The translations under genes were made by a program, and so were the position numbers. Positions 48,938-57,034 of a stretch of DNA of 64,000 nucleotides are shown here, piece by piece. Source of the DNA: Lewinella sp. IMCC34183 (GTDB taxonomy: Bacteria; Bacteroidota; Bacteroidia; Chitinophagales; Saprospiraceae); contig NZ_QMEM01000009.1 in the NCBI RefSeq assembly GCF_003390915.1, forward strand, positions 86,133-150,132, read 5' to 3'. Numbering within the stretch: position 1 is the first letter of the stretch; each line of letters starts with the position of its first letter. The notes beneath the pieces were generated by a model. The model made no database searches. It was not told the origin of the DNA and worked only from the letters and a program-made list of their open reading frames with translations.

Positions 48938-50622
48938 CGTCGAAAGTTCCTTTCAAATCGTGCCTGGTTTCCCCGGTCATCCGTAACGACTAGCTCAAAC
49001 CGGTGCGTGTCTCCCCCCGCGCCAACCGGACCGTCGGCGAAACGGTGGCTCAGTGTCCCGGATTTCGCGTCGTACTCCAGCAGGACCCACTCCCCGTCTA
49101 CCGTACCGCGGAAATCAAGCCCGCCGCCCACGGCGTCTTCCAGCAGCAGACTGAACCCCGACCGACCCCGCAGATCGGTACTAAACTGCTTGATGCGGAT
49201 TTCCGGCGGGGTAGTGTCCAGCAGGAGCGCGTAATCGCCAAACGCGCTGATGGTAGTTTGCATGGTGCCATCTGCCTGCCAGCTCCCCCCTGCGGGACTG
49301 TGATTGCCGCCCGCGCTACAACGACCCACGTATACGTGCTGCCGCAGGGAATCGGCCACCGGATTCCGGGGGCGGATGCGCAGCGTAGCCCGCCCGTGCA
49401 GCGGGGTTTCCTCGTCCTGCAACTGGTGGGTGGCGCTCAGGTACCCTTCGGAGGTATCCTCCAGCCGGGCGTACCTGAACCGCAGGTCGCGGTACAGTGC
49501 GTTGGCGGACAGTTCGAGCCGGAGGCCCGCGGTATCAATGATACTTGCTTCTCCCGCCGGCAGGAAATACTGGTATCCCTTCCCTCGCTGGGGTGTCAGC
49601 GGGGGCTCCGCCGTAGGATCGAAGAGTATTACCGAACTGATTGCCCGCTCATTCCCGGAAAAATCGCGTACCGCAACCGTTACCGGGACGGGGACGCCGC
49701 GACTAAGGTTCAGGATTCCGTTCGCGGGTGCCGGATCCGCCCAGAATACCGCCGTCGGGGATTCGGGATACAGCAGATAAAACCAGTTTCGGTTCCGCTG
49801 CCATTCCCGGTAGTCGGTCAGGGCGTTGATGTACCGCGTCGACTCGATGGGTACCCGGTCAAAGCGGATAGCGAAGGACTCGACGGTATCCACGCGCAGG
49901 CCAGCCTCGTAAAAGCCGTTTCGGTTGGGCATGGAGTTCTGCCGGTCGAACCCACGGACGCCGAAGCCTACCCGGGGGTACCCCACAGTGATGGTATCGG
50001 GCAGCTCCCCGCTCCCCACGTCGTAAGTGCGCTCCTCCAGCCGATCGCCGGCGGCGGTCCATCCGTACATCCGGATCTGCTGCACGTAGGGCGTGCGCGT
50101 ATCCGGGATCTCAAAGCCCAGGGAGAGCGGGTTGAGTTGGGCATCGGTGGCCGACTCCCGGATCTCGAAGTGCAGGTGAGGTCCGAAGCTATATCCCCGA
50201 TTACCGACCCCGCCGATCACCTGCCCCTGCCGGACCGGGAAGGCGAGGGAATCAGGCTGCAAATCCAGGGCGAAGGATTCGCGGGCGTACTGTAGGGTAC
50301 GAACGGTGTCCAGGAGTTCCGGAGCCAGCACTTCGAGGTGGCCGTACACGCTCCGCTTGCCGTCCGGGTGGTCGACGTAGATCGCCTGCCCGAATCCGCT
50401 GCCGCTTACTACGATACGGCTTACGTAGCCGTCCGCTACCGCCCGGACCGGCGTACCGACGGAGGCCCGGAAATCGATACCCCCGTGGTAATGGTTACTG
50501 CGTAGTTCACCGAAGGTACCTGTAACGAGCAACGGCCCGCGTAGCGGGGGGGCGTATTGCGCGCCGAGGGACGCTAAAGTGAGGGTCAGGGATACGGAAA
50601 GGAGAAATAAACGGGTTTTCAC
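48934..50622 (-). CDS. Secreted M23-family peptidase with C-terminal beta modules
   Basis: A 562-residue protein starting with GTG, signal peptide MKTRLFLLSVSLTLTLASLGA. The M23/LytM domain (about 35-165) has zinc ligands H46 and D50 (HYHGGIDF) and H151 (GPHLHFEI), with H95 (YGHL) and H149 also conserved. The remaining 390 residues are beta-rich and lack a recognised name. They include Ig-like segments such as VPVTVAVRDFSGNERAISSVILF and TTPPEIRIKQFSTDLRGRSG. It is probably a periplasmic or surface endopeptidase acting on peptidoglycan. The start at 50622 avoids overlap with the divergent promoter at 50686. Confidence 0.88.
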   Translation of the reverse strand: MKTRLFLLSVSLTLTLASLGAQYAPPLRGPLLVTGTFGELRSNHYHGGIDFRASVGTPVRAVADGYVSRIVVSGSGFGQAIYVDHPDGKRSVYGHLEVLAPELLDTVRTLQYARESFALDLQPDSLAFPVRQGQVIGGVGNRGYSFGPHLHFEIRESATDAQLNPLSLGFEIPDTRTPYVQQIRMYGWTAAGDRLEERTYDVGSGELPDTITVGYPRVGFGVRGFDRQNSMPNRNGFYEAGLRVDTVESFAIRFDRVPIESTRYINALTDYREWQRNRNWFYLLYPESPTAVFWADPAPANGILNLSRGVPVPVTVAVRDFSGNERAISSVILFDPTAEPPLTPQRGKGYQYFLPAGEASIIDTAGLRLELSANALYRDLRFRYARLEDTSEGYLSATHQLQDEETPLHGRATLRIRPRNPVADSLRQHVYVGRCSAGGNHSPAGGSWQADGTMQTTISAFGDYALLLDTTPPEIRIKQFSTDLRGRSGFSLLLEDAVGGGLDFRGTVDGEWVLLEYDAKSGTLSHRFADGPVGAGGDTHRFELVVTDDRGNQARFERNFRR

Positions 50623-50685
50623 GGGGCGGGCTTGAAGGCCGTGAATATAGCCCGCAGGCTGTACCCTGCAGGTGCAAAGTCCGCT

Positions 50686-50693
50686 TACTTTTG
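50686..50693 (+). promoter_or_regulatory. -7 box (TACTTTTG) upstream of the 312-residue protein gene
   Basis: An exact TAnnTTTG match. The TTG at 50691 that would extend the gene lies inside this box, which supports the GTG at 50715 as the start. Confidence 0.6.
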
Positions 50694-50714
50694 TCGTCAA
50701 TCAACTCTACCCCC

Positions 50715-51653
50715 GTGCCCCTGCTCCTTTTGCTGCTCCTGCTCACCGCCGGTGTTTCCGCCCAGATCGATACCACCCGTGCACCCTTCGTAGCGTACTG
50801 GTCCGCGGGCGACACCTACCATTTCGAGGTTTCCAAGATCAAGTCTACCTACGTCAACGAGGAGCTGACCAAGTCCGATACCAATACGTACCGTTCGACC
50901 TTCGAGGTCATGGACTCTACCGCACACAATTACCTGATCAAGTACACTTTCGGACAGTCCATCCAGACGCCCGGGCCACTAGACCCCGCCATTGCCTCCG
51001 CCCTGGACTCGTTTGCGCTCGACTATATCCTTTACACCACCGACCAAAACGGCGCGTTCGAGAAACTCGTCAATTGGGAGGCCTTTTCCGCCGCCATGCG
51101 CCAAGCCTTCGCGGCGGCCGAGCGAAGTGTGATCGGGAAGGGGGAAGTCGATACGACGCTCTTCCGTACGCTACTGGCACCCGTTGTCGAGGCGTACTCC
51201 AGCGAGGCCGGCATTTACAACAAGGTAGTCAACGAGTTGCAGCACTTCCACACCTTTTACGGTGCCAGCTACGGCCGGGGCGATACGCTCCGCTATGAGG
51301 ACAGCTTCGGTAATATGTTCGGGGGCGACCCGTTCCCGGTCGAGAGCGAATTGTACGTTGAGGAACTAAACTGGTCCGACGACTTCGTGGTCCTGCGGCA
51401 CTTCAACCGCATGACGCCGGAGGGGGCGGAGGTCTTTCGGGCTACGCTTCGGCAGGCTTACCCCGACGTCGCAGGCGAGGACGGCAGCGCCTTCGACGGC
51501 ATGTCACTCGATATATTCGACGACAACTGGTACGCCTTCTACTACTATCCCGGCATACCCTACAAGATCGAAAACGACCGCTGGACTACCCTGACCGCCG
51601 CCGACAAGGTGACCGTAACCCACGAGCGCCTGCTGGTAGAGTGGGTCGACTAA
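50715..51653 (+). CDS. Secreted protein of unknown function
   Basis: A 312-residue protein from GTG at 50715 with signal peptide MPLLLLLLLLTAGVSA-Q. The mature part mixes beta strands and helices (FVAYWSAGDTYHFEVSKIKSTYVNEELTKSDTNTYRSTFEVMDS...) and ends [13 protein letters not shown], with no cysteine-rich, catalytic or sorting motif. It is probably periplasmic. No family was recognised. Its TAA stop overlaps the stop of the convergent glutaryl-CoA dehydrogenase gene by 4 bases. Confidence 0.78.
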   Translation: MPLLLLLLLLTAGVSAQIDTTRAPFVAYWSAGDTYHFEVSKIKSTYVNEELTKSDTNTYRSTFEVMDSTAHNYLIKYTFGQSIQTPGPLDPAIASALDSFALDYILYTTDQNGAFEKLVNWEAFSAAMRQAFAAAERSVIGKGEVDTTLFRTLLAPVVEAYSSEAGIYNKVVNELQHFHTFYGASYGRGDTLRYEDSFGNMFGGDPFPVESELYVEELNWSDDFVVLRHFNRMTPEGAEVFRATLRQAYPDVAGEDGSAFDGMSLDIFDDNWYAFYYYPGIPYKIENDRWTTLTAADKVTVTHERLLVEWVD

Positions 51654-52891
51654 CCGAAGGCATTGATGCCGGTGATATCGTGCCCCGTAATGAGCAGGTG
51701 GACATCGTGGGTACCCTCGTAGGTGAGCACGGTCTCCAGGTTCATGAGGTGGCGCATGATGGGATATTCACTCGTGATACCCATACCGCCGTGGACCTGT
51801 CGCGCCTCGCGGGCGACTTCCAGGGCCATGTGTACGTTGTTGCGTTTGGCCATACTGATCTGGGCCGGCGTTGCCTCCCCGCGGTTGGCGAGCGTCCCGA
51901 GCCGCCAGGCCAGTAGCTGGGACTTGGTGATCTCGGTGATCATCTCGGCCAGCTTCTTCTGCTGCAGTTGAAAGCCGGCAATGGGCTTGCCGAACTGCTC
52001 GCGCTCGAGGCTGTACCGCAAGGCGGAGTCGTAGCAGTCCAGGGCCGCGCCAATGGCTCCCCAGGCGATCCCGTAGCGGGCCTTGCTAAGACAACTTAGC
52101 GGACCGCGCAGGCCCCGGATATCGGGGAACACGTTGCCCTTGGGTACCCGCACATTCTCGAATACGAGCTCGCCGGTGATGCTGGCGCGCAGGCTCCATT
52201 TGCCGTGAATCTCCGGAGCGCTGAAGCCCGGACTGTCGGCGTCTACTACCATACCGCGCACCTTACCTTCCTCGTCCTTGGCCCAGACGACGGCCAGGTC
52301 GGCAATGGGGCTGTTCGTGATCCACATCTTCGATCCGTTGAGCAGGTAGGCATCACCATCGTCGACGATGGTGGTAAGCATACCGCCCGGGTTGGACCCG
52401 GCGTCGGGCTCGGTGAGGCCGAAGCAGCCGATCAGTTCTCCACTGCCGAGCCCGGGGAGGTACTTCTGCTTGACCTCTTCGCTGGCGTACTTGAAGATCG
52501 GGTACATCACCAGGCTACCCTGCACCGAAGCCATGGACCGCAGGCCGCTGTCGCAGCGCTCGAGCTCCTGCATAATGACGCCGTAGGCGATCTCGTCCAT
52601 CCCGCCACCGCCGTACTCGACCGGCAGGCTGGGGCCAAAGGCGCCGACCTCCGCCAGTCCCTTGAAGAGGTGGGTAGGACACTTGCCCCGCATGGCGGCG
52701 TCCTCGATAATGGGGCTGACCTCGGCCTTTACCCAGTCGCGCACGGCCTGCCGGGCCATGCGGTGCTCGTCTTCGAGCAGGTCGTCCACGAGGTAATAAT
52801 CATGGAACTGATAGCGGTCGGCGCGGGCCTGCTGGTGAAAATCGGCTTTGCTGGTAAACTCCGGCTTGCGGCGGGTGGTGGTGTCTGGCAT
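51650..52891 (-). CDS. gcdH: Glutaryl-CoA dehydrogenase-like acyl-CoA dehydrogenase
   Basis: A 413-residue FAD enzyme. Acyl-CoA dehydrogenase signatures [17 protein letters not shown] and the FAD-binding region [16 protein letters not shown] are followed by [21 protein letters not shown]. The catalytic base is E392 in [20 protein letters not shown], a C-terminal motif characteristic of glutaryl-CoA dehydrogenase, which oxidises and decarboxylates glutaryl-CoA to crotonyl-CoA in lysine and tryptophan degradation. Other acyl-CoA dehydrogenases cannot be fully excluded. No partner catabolic gene is adjacent. Confidence 0.9.
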   Translation of the reverse strand: MPDTTTRRKPEFTSKADFHQQARADRYQFHDYYLVDDLLEDEHRMARQAVRDWVKAEVSPIIEDAAMRGKCPTHLFKGLAEVGAFGPSLPVEYGGGGMDEIAYGVIMQELERCDSGLRSMASVQGSLVMYPIFKYASEEVKQKYLPGLGSGELIGCFGLTEPDAGSNPGGMLTTIVDDGDAYLLNGSKMWITNSPIADLAVVWAKDEEGKVRGMVVDADSPGFSAPEIHGKWSLRASITGELVFENVRVPKGNVFPDIRGLRGPLSCLSKARYGIAWGAIGAALDCYDSALRYSLEREQFGKPIAGFQLQQKKLAEMITEITKSQLLAWRLGTLANRGEATPAQISMAKRNNVHMALEVAREARQVHGGMGITSEYPIMRHLMNLETVLTYEGTHDVHLLITGHDITGINAFG

Positions 52892-53063
52892 GGTCAGGGC
52901 ATTAATCGTCGAGAGTAAAAGTACGCAATTTGGCCGCCCCGCCCGGGGGTGTTTTGGCGGTTCGCCGGCTATTTCCGTATTGGTCCCCGTACCTTGTCCC
53001 GGGGCGATTGGCCCCCGTCACCGGCCCCGCACCCGCGGGCCCGCCACCAAAATCAGCTGCCCT

Positions 53064-53687
53064 ATGGACGTATTTGTCACCGGAGCCTCCCGCGGCATCG
53101 GACGGGCCTGCGCCGTAGCCTTCGCCGCGGCCGGGCACCGGGTGACCGCCGTGGCCCGCACCACCGGTCAGCTGGCCGAGCTGGCCGCCGCCCACCCGCG
53201 CATCACCCCGCTCGTGGCGGACCTGGCCTGGGAAGTGCCGAAGGGGACGTACGACGTGATCGTGCTCAACGCCGCCCGGTACGCCCCGGGGGGGCTGCTG
53301 GGCACGGAGCGGGACGTATTCGGCGAAAGCTGGGAAGTGAACGTGATGGCCAACCACCGCCTGACCCGGGCGCTGCTCCCCCCGCTCATCGCGCGCGGGT
53401 CGGGGCACCTGGTCGTTATCGGCTCCTCCTCGACCGAAAAGATGGCCGGGCACATGACGGCCTACGCCACCACGAAAAAATGCCTGCGCGCCCTGTACGA
53501 GGGCTGGGAGGAGGAGTTGCGCGGGAGCGGCGTCCGCTGTACCCTGATCGCACCCGGAGCGACGCTCACGAGCAGCTGGGAGGGGGAAGCACCGCCCCCG
53601 CGCTATCTCCTGCCGGAGCAGGTGGCCGAGCTCGTCACCCGTTCGGTACGGGACGGGCTGACCGGCCGGCTGACGATCCGCGGCTAG
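53064..53687 (+). CDS. Short-chain dehydrogenase/reductase
   Basis: A 207-residue classical SDR, on the short side. The cofactor motif GASRGIG is at 7-13, the structural LNAA at 68-71, the catalytic Ser around 121-123, and Y134/K138 (YATTK). ARTTG after the second strand suggests NADP(H). The start is the ATG at 53064. The upstream frame would overlap the dehydrogenase gene and its spacer. The substrate is unknown. Its TAG stop overlaps the convergent DUF2853 gene by 4 bases (CTAG). Confidence 0.92.
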   Translation: MDVFVTGASRGIGRACAVAFAAAGHRVTAVARTTGQLAELAAAHPRITPLVADLAWEVPKGTYDVIVLNAARYAPGGLLGTERDVFGESWEVNVMANHRLTRALLPPLIARGSGHLVVIGSSSTEKMAGHMTAYATTKKCLRALYEGWEEELRGSGVRCTLIAPGATLTSSWEGEAPPPRYLLPEQVAELVTRSVRDGLTGRLTIRG

Positions 53688-54016
53688 GCGTAGTGGCTTT
53701 CCATACCAAGATGCTTGGTCAGCAGGTAGTAGAACACGGCGCGGTGCTTGCTGCGCTCCGTGTACTGCTTGCACACGGCTTGGACGGCCTCCATGGCCTT
53801 CTCCTGGTCGGTCATGCCCAGCTTCTTCATGCAGAAGTTCTTGACCACGCGCTCCAGCTCGGACTTGTCGCTGCAGGCGACCTTGTTGGAGTCGTTGTTG
53901 TAGATGGAAGGTCCAAGCCCTTTGGCTACTTTCTGCAGCAGGTCCTTGTCGGGAGTTACGTTGATCTTGGCCATGGATGCTTCGTAGGCGGCCATTTTTT
54001 CATCCATTTTGCTCAT
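53684..54016 (-). CDS. DUF2853 family protein
   Basis: A 110-residue, all-helical cytosolic protein (MSKMDEKMAAYEASMAKINVTPDKDLLQKVAKGLGPSIYNNDSNKVACSDKSELERVVKNFCMKKLG...AVFYYLLTKHLGMESHYA). The GLGPSIYxxDSxxVxCSxxxELExVxxNF core and terminal RAVFYYLL are the pattern I associate with DUF2853. Function is unknown. It converges on the SDR gene. Confidence 0.85.
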   Translation of the reverse strand: MSKMDEKMAAYEASMAKINVTPDKDLLQKVAKGLGPSIYNNDSNKVACSDKSELERVVKNFCMKKLGMTDQEKAMEAVQAVCKQYTERSKHRAVFYYLLTKHLGMESHYA

Positions 54017-54116
54017 GCATAATCGATTTTGCCGGCGCGTACCGGCGGGTGAGAGAATGGGGTTAAAATAAGAAGTTTCGACAGGATCCCGGCCCGGGGG
54101 CCGGGTCGGGGCGGCT

Positions 54117-54124
54117 TATCTTTG
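54117..54124 (+). promoter_or_regulatory. -7 box (TATCTTTG) before the DUF4129 gene
   Basis: An exact TAnnTTTG match 8 bases before the ATG at 54133, implying a minimal leader. Confidence 0.65.
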
Positions 54125-54132
54125 TTCCGCTC

Positions 54133-54819
54133 ATGATCATCTCACGCCGAATTCTCCTGCTTGCCGCCCTGCTGTTCGTGGTCGGGCTGCTGCCCGGACA
54201 GGGATCCGGCGTATTCCCGGAACAGCGCCTGGGCGAACTGCGCGAAGAAATACACTTCGAACGGCCCGCCGCCCCCGAATTCGAGCCCGAACCCGACCGC
54301 CCCGCGGAAAGCTTCGATTGGACCCTGTTCCGCACGCCCGTCATCGTAGTACTGAGTACCGTACTGGTGGCGGGGCTGGCCTACCTCCTGTACCGGATGC
54401 GGCGTGACCTTACCGCCGGGAGCTCCCCACGGCGCGCGGAACCGGCCCCAGCCGTGGATGCCACCGCCATACAGGACGAAGTGATCGTGGAGCGGGGCGT
54501 CGCGCCGGGCCTGGTGGAACGCGCCGAAGCGGCCGGCCAGTACGACGTAGCGGTCCGCCTGCTGTACCTGGGCGTACTTAATACCCTGCAGGGCGCGGGC
54601 CTGCTCCGGTACCGCCGCGACTTCAGCAACCGGGACTACCGCCGCCAACTCGCCGGCAGTCCGCAGGCCGCGGCCTTCCGCACGGTCACGGAGGCCTACG
54701 AACGCTACTGGTACGGCGGCTACCCCCTGGATCGCCTTAGCTACCGCGTAGTCCGCACGGAGGTGGCGGCCCTGTACGCCCTGCTGCCCGCGCCGGCCGT
54801 CAATTCCCCGCAGGCATGA
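54133..54819 (+). CDS. DUF4129-domain membrane protein
   Basis: A 228-residue protein with signal-like N-terminus (RILLLAALLFVVGLLPGQG), an acidic Pro-rich linker, one membrane helix (TPVIVVLSTVLVAGLAYLLYRM) and a C-terminal DUF4129 domain (AEAAGQYDVAVRLLYLGVLNTLQGAGLLRYRRDFSNRDYRRQL...VTEAYERYWYGGYPLDRLSY). In Bacteroidota this gene normally sits with DUF4350, a MoxR ATPase, DUF58 and RDD/SpoIIM genes. Here only DUF4350 follows, overlapping by 4 bases (ATGA). The role is unknown, perhaps in envelope complex assembly. Confidence 0.87.
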   Translation: MIISRRILLLAALLFVVGLLPGQGSGVFPEQRLGELREEIHFERPAAPEFEPEPDRPAESFDWTLFRTPVIVVLSTVLVAGLAYLLYRMRRDLTAGSSPRRAEPAPAVDATAIQDEVIVERGVAPGLVERAEAAGQYDVAVRLLYLGVLNTLQGAGLLRYRRDFSNRDYRRQLAGSPQAAAFRTVTEAYERYWYGGYPLDRLSYRVVRTEVAALYALLPAPAVNSPQA

Positions 54820-56090
54820 GGTGGCCAGCGGTCATCGCGCGGACGGCCGCCCTGCTGCCGCTTCTGCTGCTGTTCGGGTGCCCGTCGGTCGACTGGTACG
54901 AAACCTACGACCATACGGGCCGGCAGCCCTTTGACCTGTACGCCCTGCACGAATTGCTGGCGGCCCGGCCGGAGGGACTGAGGCTGCTCCGGGACTCGGC
55001 CGACCTGTCGCTTCTCGATACCGTAGCGGGCGGCACGTACGTCTTCGTCGGTCACCACCCCTACTACGGAGAGGCGGCCGTCACCTCCCTCCTCGACTTC
55101 GTGGAACGCGGCAATACGGCCTTCCTGGCTGCGGAGGATATCCCGGAAGACCTCGCCTACCACCTCCTGGGCGATGCCTGCTACTACGGAGCATTCGAGG
55201 AGGACGACCTTAACGGTACCCCGGCCCGCTACCCGGTAGTAGCGCTCGACTCCCTGGTAGCGTACCGCTACCCGACCGGCGACAGCTTCCACCTCGTCAA
55301 CATCCGGTACTGGGAGCCCAATCCGGTGCCGCTGCGCACGGTGAGCGAGCGGCTGCTCTGCGATCCGGCGCTCGATATCCAGGTACTCGGCTCGCTCGAT
55401 ACGTTCGGCATCAATTTCCTGCGCCTCGGCTGGGGGGACGGCAACTTCTACTTTCACGCCAACCCGGTGTTCTTCACCAACTGGTTTCTGATGGACTCCA
55501 CGGCCTACCGCTACCCGCAATCGGTGCTGGCCGCCCTTAACCCGGGGCCGGTCTACTGGGATGAGTACCACCGCCGGTACCGCAACGATCCTACGGCCGC
55601 CGACAGCCCGGCCGCCCGGCGCGAATACACGGGCGGACGCAACCTGCTGAGTGGCAACCAGACCCTGCGCTACATACAGCAACGGCGGGAGTTGGCCCTG
55701 GCCTGGTACCTGCTGCTGGCGGGCGTACTGCTGTACGTGATCTCGCGGGGGCGGCGACGGCAACGGATCATCCCCGTGCTGCCGGGACGGGAAAACTCCA
55801 GCCGCCGGCTCATTGATACCATCAGCCGGCTCGTACACCAGAAGGGTAATCACGCCGCCCTGGCGCAGCGGGAGCTCGCCAGCCTGCGGTTCCACCTCAA
55901 CCATCGCCGTGGCATCCGCTGGCGCGAGGGGGAGGCACCGCCCGCCGACCTGTGCGACCGCTTGGGGCTGCCGGAGGATACGGTGGCGCGGGCACTGGCC
56001 CAGATTCGGGTGGTAGCACGGGGGAAGCCGCTGGAGGAGGGCGACCTGCTGCGGTTCTACCGCGCGATCGAGCCCCTGTACCGGGGCTAG
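54816..56090 (+). CDS. DUF4350-domain protein
   Basis: A 424-residue protein with a lipoprotein-like N-terminus (LLPLLLLFGC) and the DUF4350 domain: YDHTGRQPFDLYALHELLAARPEG, then VFVGHHPYYGEAAVTSLLDFVERGNTAFLAAEDIP, a glutamine-amidotransferase-like alpha/beta fold that is probably non-enzymatic. A membrane helix (LAWYLLLAGVLLYVIS, about 290-306) and a cytosolic helical tail complete it. It is translationally coupled to the DUF4129 gene. It ends in a 4-base CTAG overlap with the convergent epimerase gene. Confidence 0.85.
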   Translation: MRWPAVIARTAALLPLLLLFGCPSVDWYETYDHTGRQPFDLYALHELLAARPEGLRLLRDSADLSLLDTVAGGTYVFVGHHPYYGEAAVTSLLDFVERGNTAFLAAEDIPEDLAYHLLGDACYYGAFEEDDLNGTPARYPVVALDSLVAYRYPTGDSFHLVNIRYWEPNPVPLRTVSERLLCDPALDIQVLGSLDTFGINFLRLGWGDGNFYFHANPVFFTNWFLMDSTAYRYPQSVLAALNPGPVYWDEYHRRYRNDPTAADSPAARREYTGGRNLLSGNQTLRYIQQRRELALAWYLLLAGVLLYVISRGRRRQRIIPVLPGRENSSRRLIDTISRLVHQKGNHAALAQRELASLRFHLNHRRGIRWREGEAPPADLCDRLGLPEDTVARALAQIRVVARGKPLEEGDLLRFYRAIEPLYRG

Positions 56091-56968
56091 AGGATCTTGA
56101 TGTCGTAGCTCATTTCGTAGACCTCGTTTGGCTCCAGGCTGATAATGCCCTCCTTGTGGGTAAACTGCCCGTCGCCGGCCGCGCTATCGGCCAGGCCGAT
56201 CCACGGCTCGATGCACACGAAGTCGCCCTGCGGCTTCGCCCAGATGCCGAGGTGGGTCCAGCCGGCGTAGTCGAGCTTGAGTACGGGGCCGTGGTTACGG
56301 GATTCCAACAGGACGCTGCGGGATTTCAGGTCTTTAAAGACTAGCGCATCGTGGGCGAACAGGTCGTGGGATAGCGGAAGGACGGTGCCCCCCTCGGTCC
56401 AGGGCACGTCGCGGGTACCGGTGCCGATGGTCCCCCCGTCGGTGACCTCGTGCGAGCGGCTGTCCTCGGCGTGCTCGAACCGCAACAGGTAGTCGCCGTA
56501 GGCGTCGTCCGCGAAGTGCGGTACGCGAAAGGCCGGGTGGCCGCCGAGGTGAAAGTAAATGGGCCGGTCGTCGGTATTCATCACCTCGTGGTAGATAATG
56601 AGGTGCTCGTTCCGCAGCCGGAAGGTGATGCGAAAATCGAACTGGTAGGGGTAGAGGTCCAGGGTGGCGGGACTGGAGCATAGGCGGAACACGATGCGGT
56701 CCTCCAGTTTGGAAAAGAATTCCAGGTCCGTATTATGACGAATCAGGCCGTGCTTCGGGATACGATATTGCTCCCCCTGGATCGTTGTGGCACCGTCCTT
56801 GAGGGCACCGATGATGGGAAACAGCACCGGGGCGGTACTGGGCCAGACGGCGGGGTCGCCGCTCCAGATGTACTCGCGGCCGGTTTCCCGCTGCACGAGG
56901 CTCGACAACTCCGCGCCTACGGCGTTGATCTTTATACTGAGCAGGTCGTTTTGCAGGCTGAAGTCCAT
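56087..56968 (-). CDS. Aldose 1-epimerase family protein (LacX-like)
   Basis: A 293-residue galactose-mutarotase-fold protein that may interconvert sugar anomers. The N-terminus MDFSLQNDLLSIKINAVGAELSSLVQRETGREYIWSGDPAVWPSTAPVLFPIIG and KHGLIRHNTDLEF are typical of the LacX/YeaD-like subgroup. Further motifs are YFHLGGHPAFRVP, which holds the conserved His, and CIEPWIGLADSA with the catalytic Glu. It is cytosolic, without a signal peptide. The substrate is not known. Confidence 0.9.
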   Translation of the reverse strand: MDFSLQNDLLSIKINAVGAELSSLVQRETGREYIWSGDPAVWPSTAPVLFPIIGALKDGATTIQGEQYRIPKHGLIRHNTDLEFFSKLEDRIVFRLCSSPATLDLYPYQFDFRITFRLRNEHLIIYHEVMNTDDRPIYFHLGGHPAFRVPHFADDAYGDYLLRFEHAEDSRSHEVTDGGTIGTGTRDVPWTEGGTVLPLSHDLFAHDALVFKDLKSRSVLLESRNHGPVLKLDYAGWTHLGIWAKPQGDFVCIEPWIGLADSAAGDGQFTHKEGIISLEPNEVYEMSYDIKIL

Positions 56969-57034
56969 CGGGATTTTGCTAAGTTGTTCCGGGGGCTAAC
57001 CCCGCCACAAAGTAATCATTTAAGGCTACTTCGC

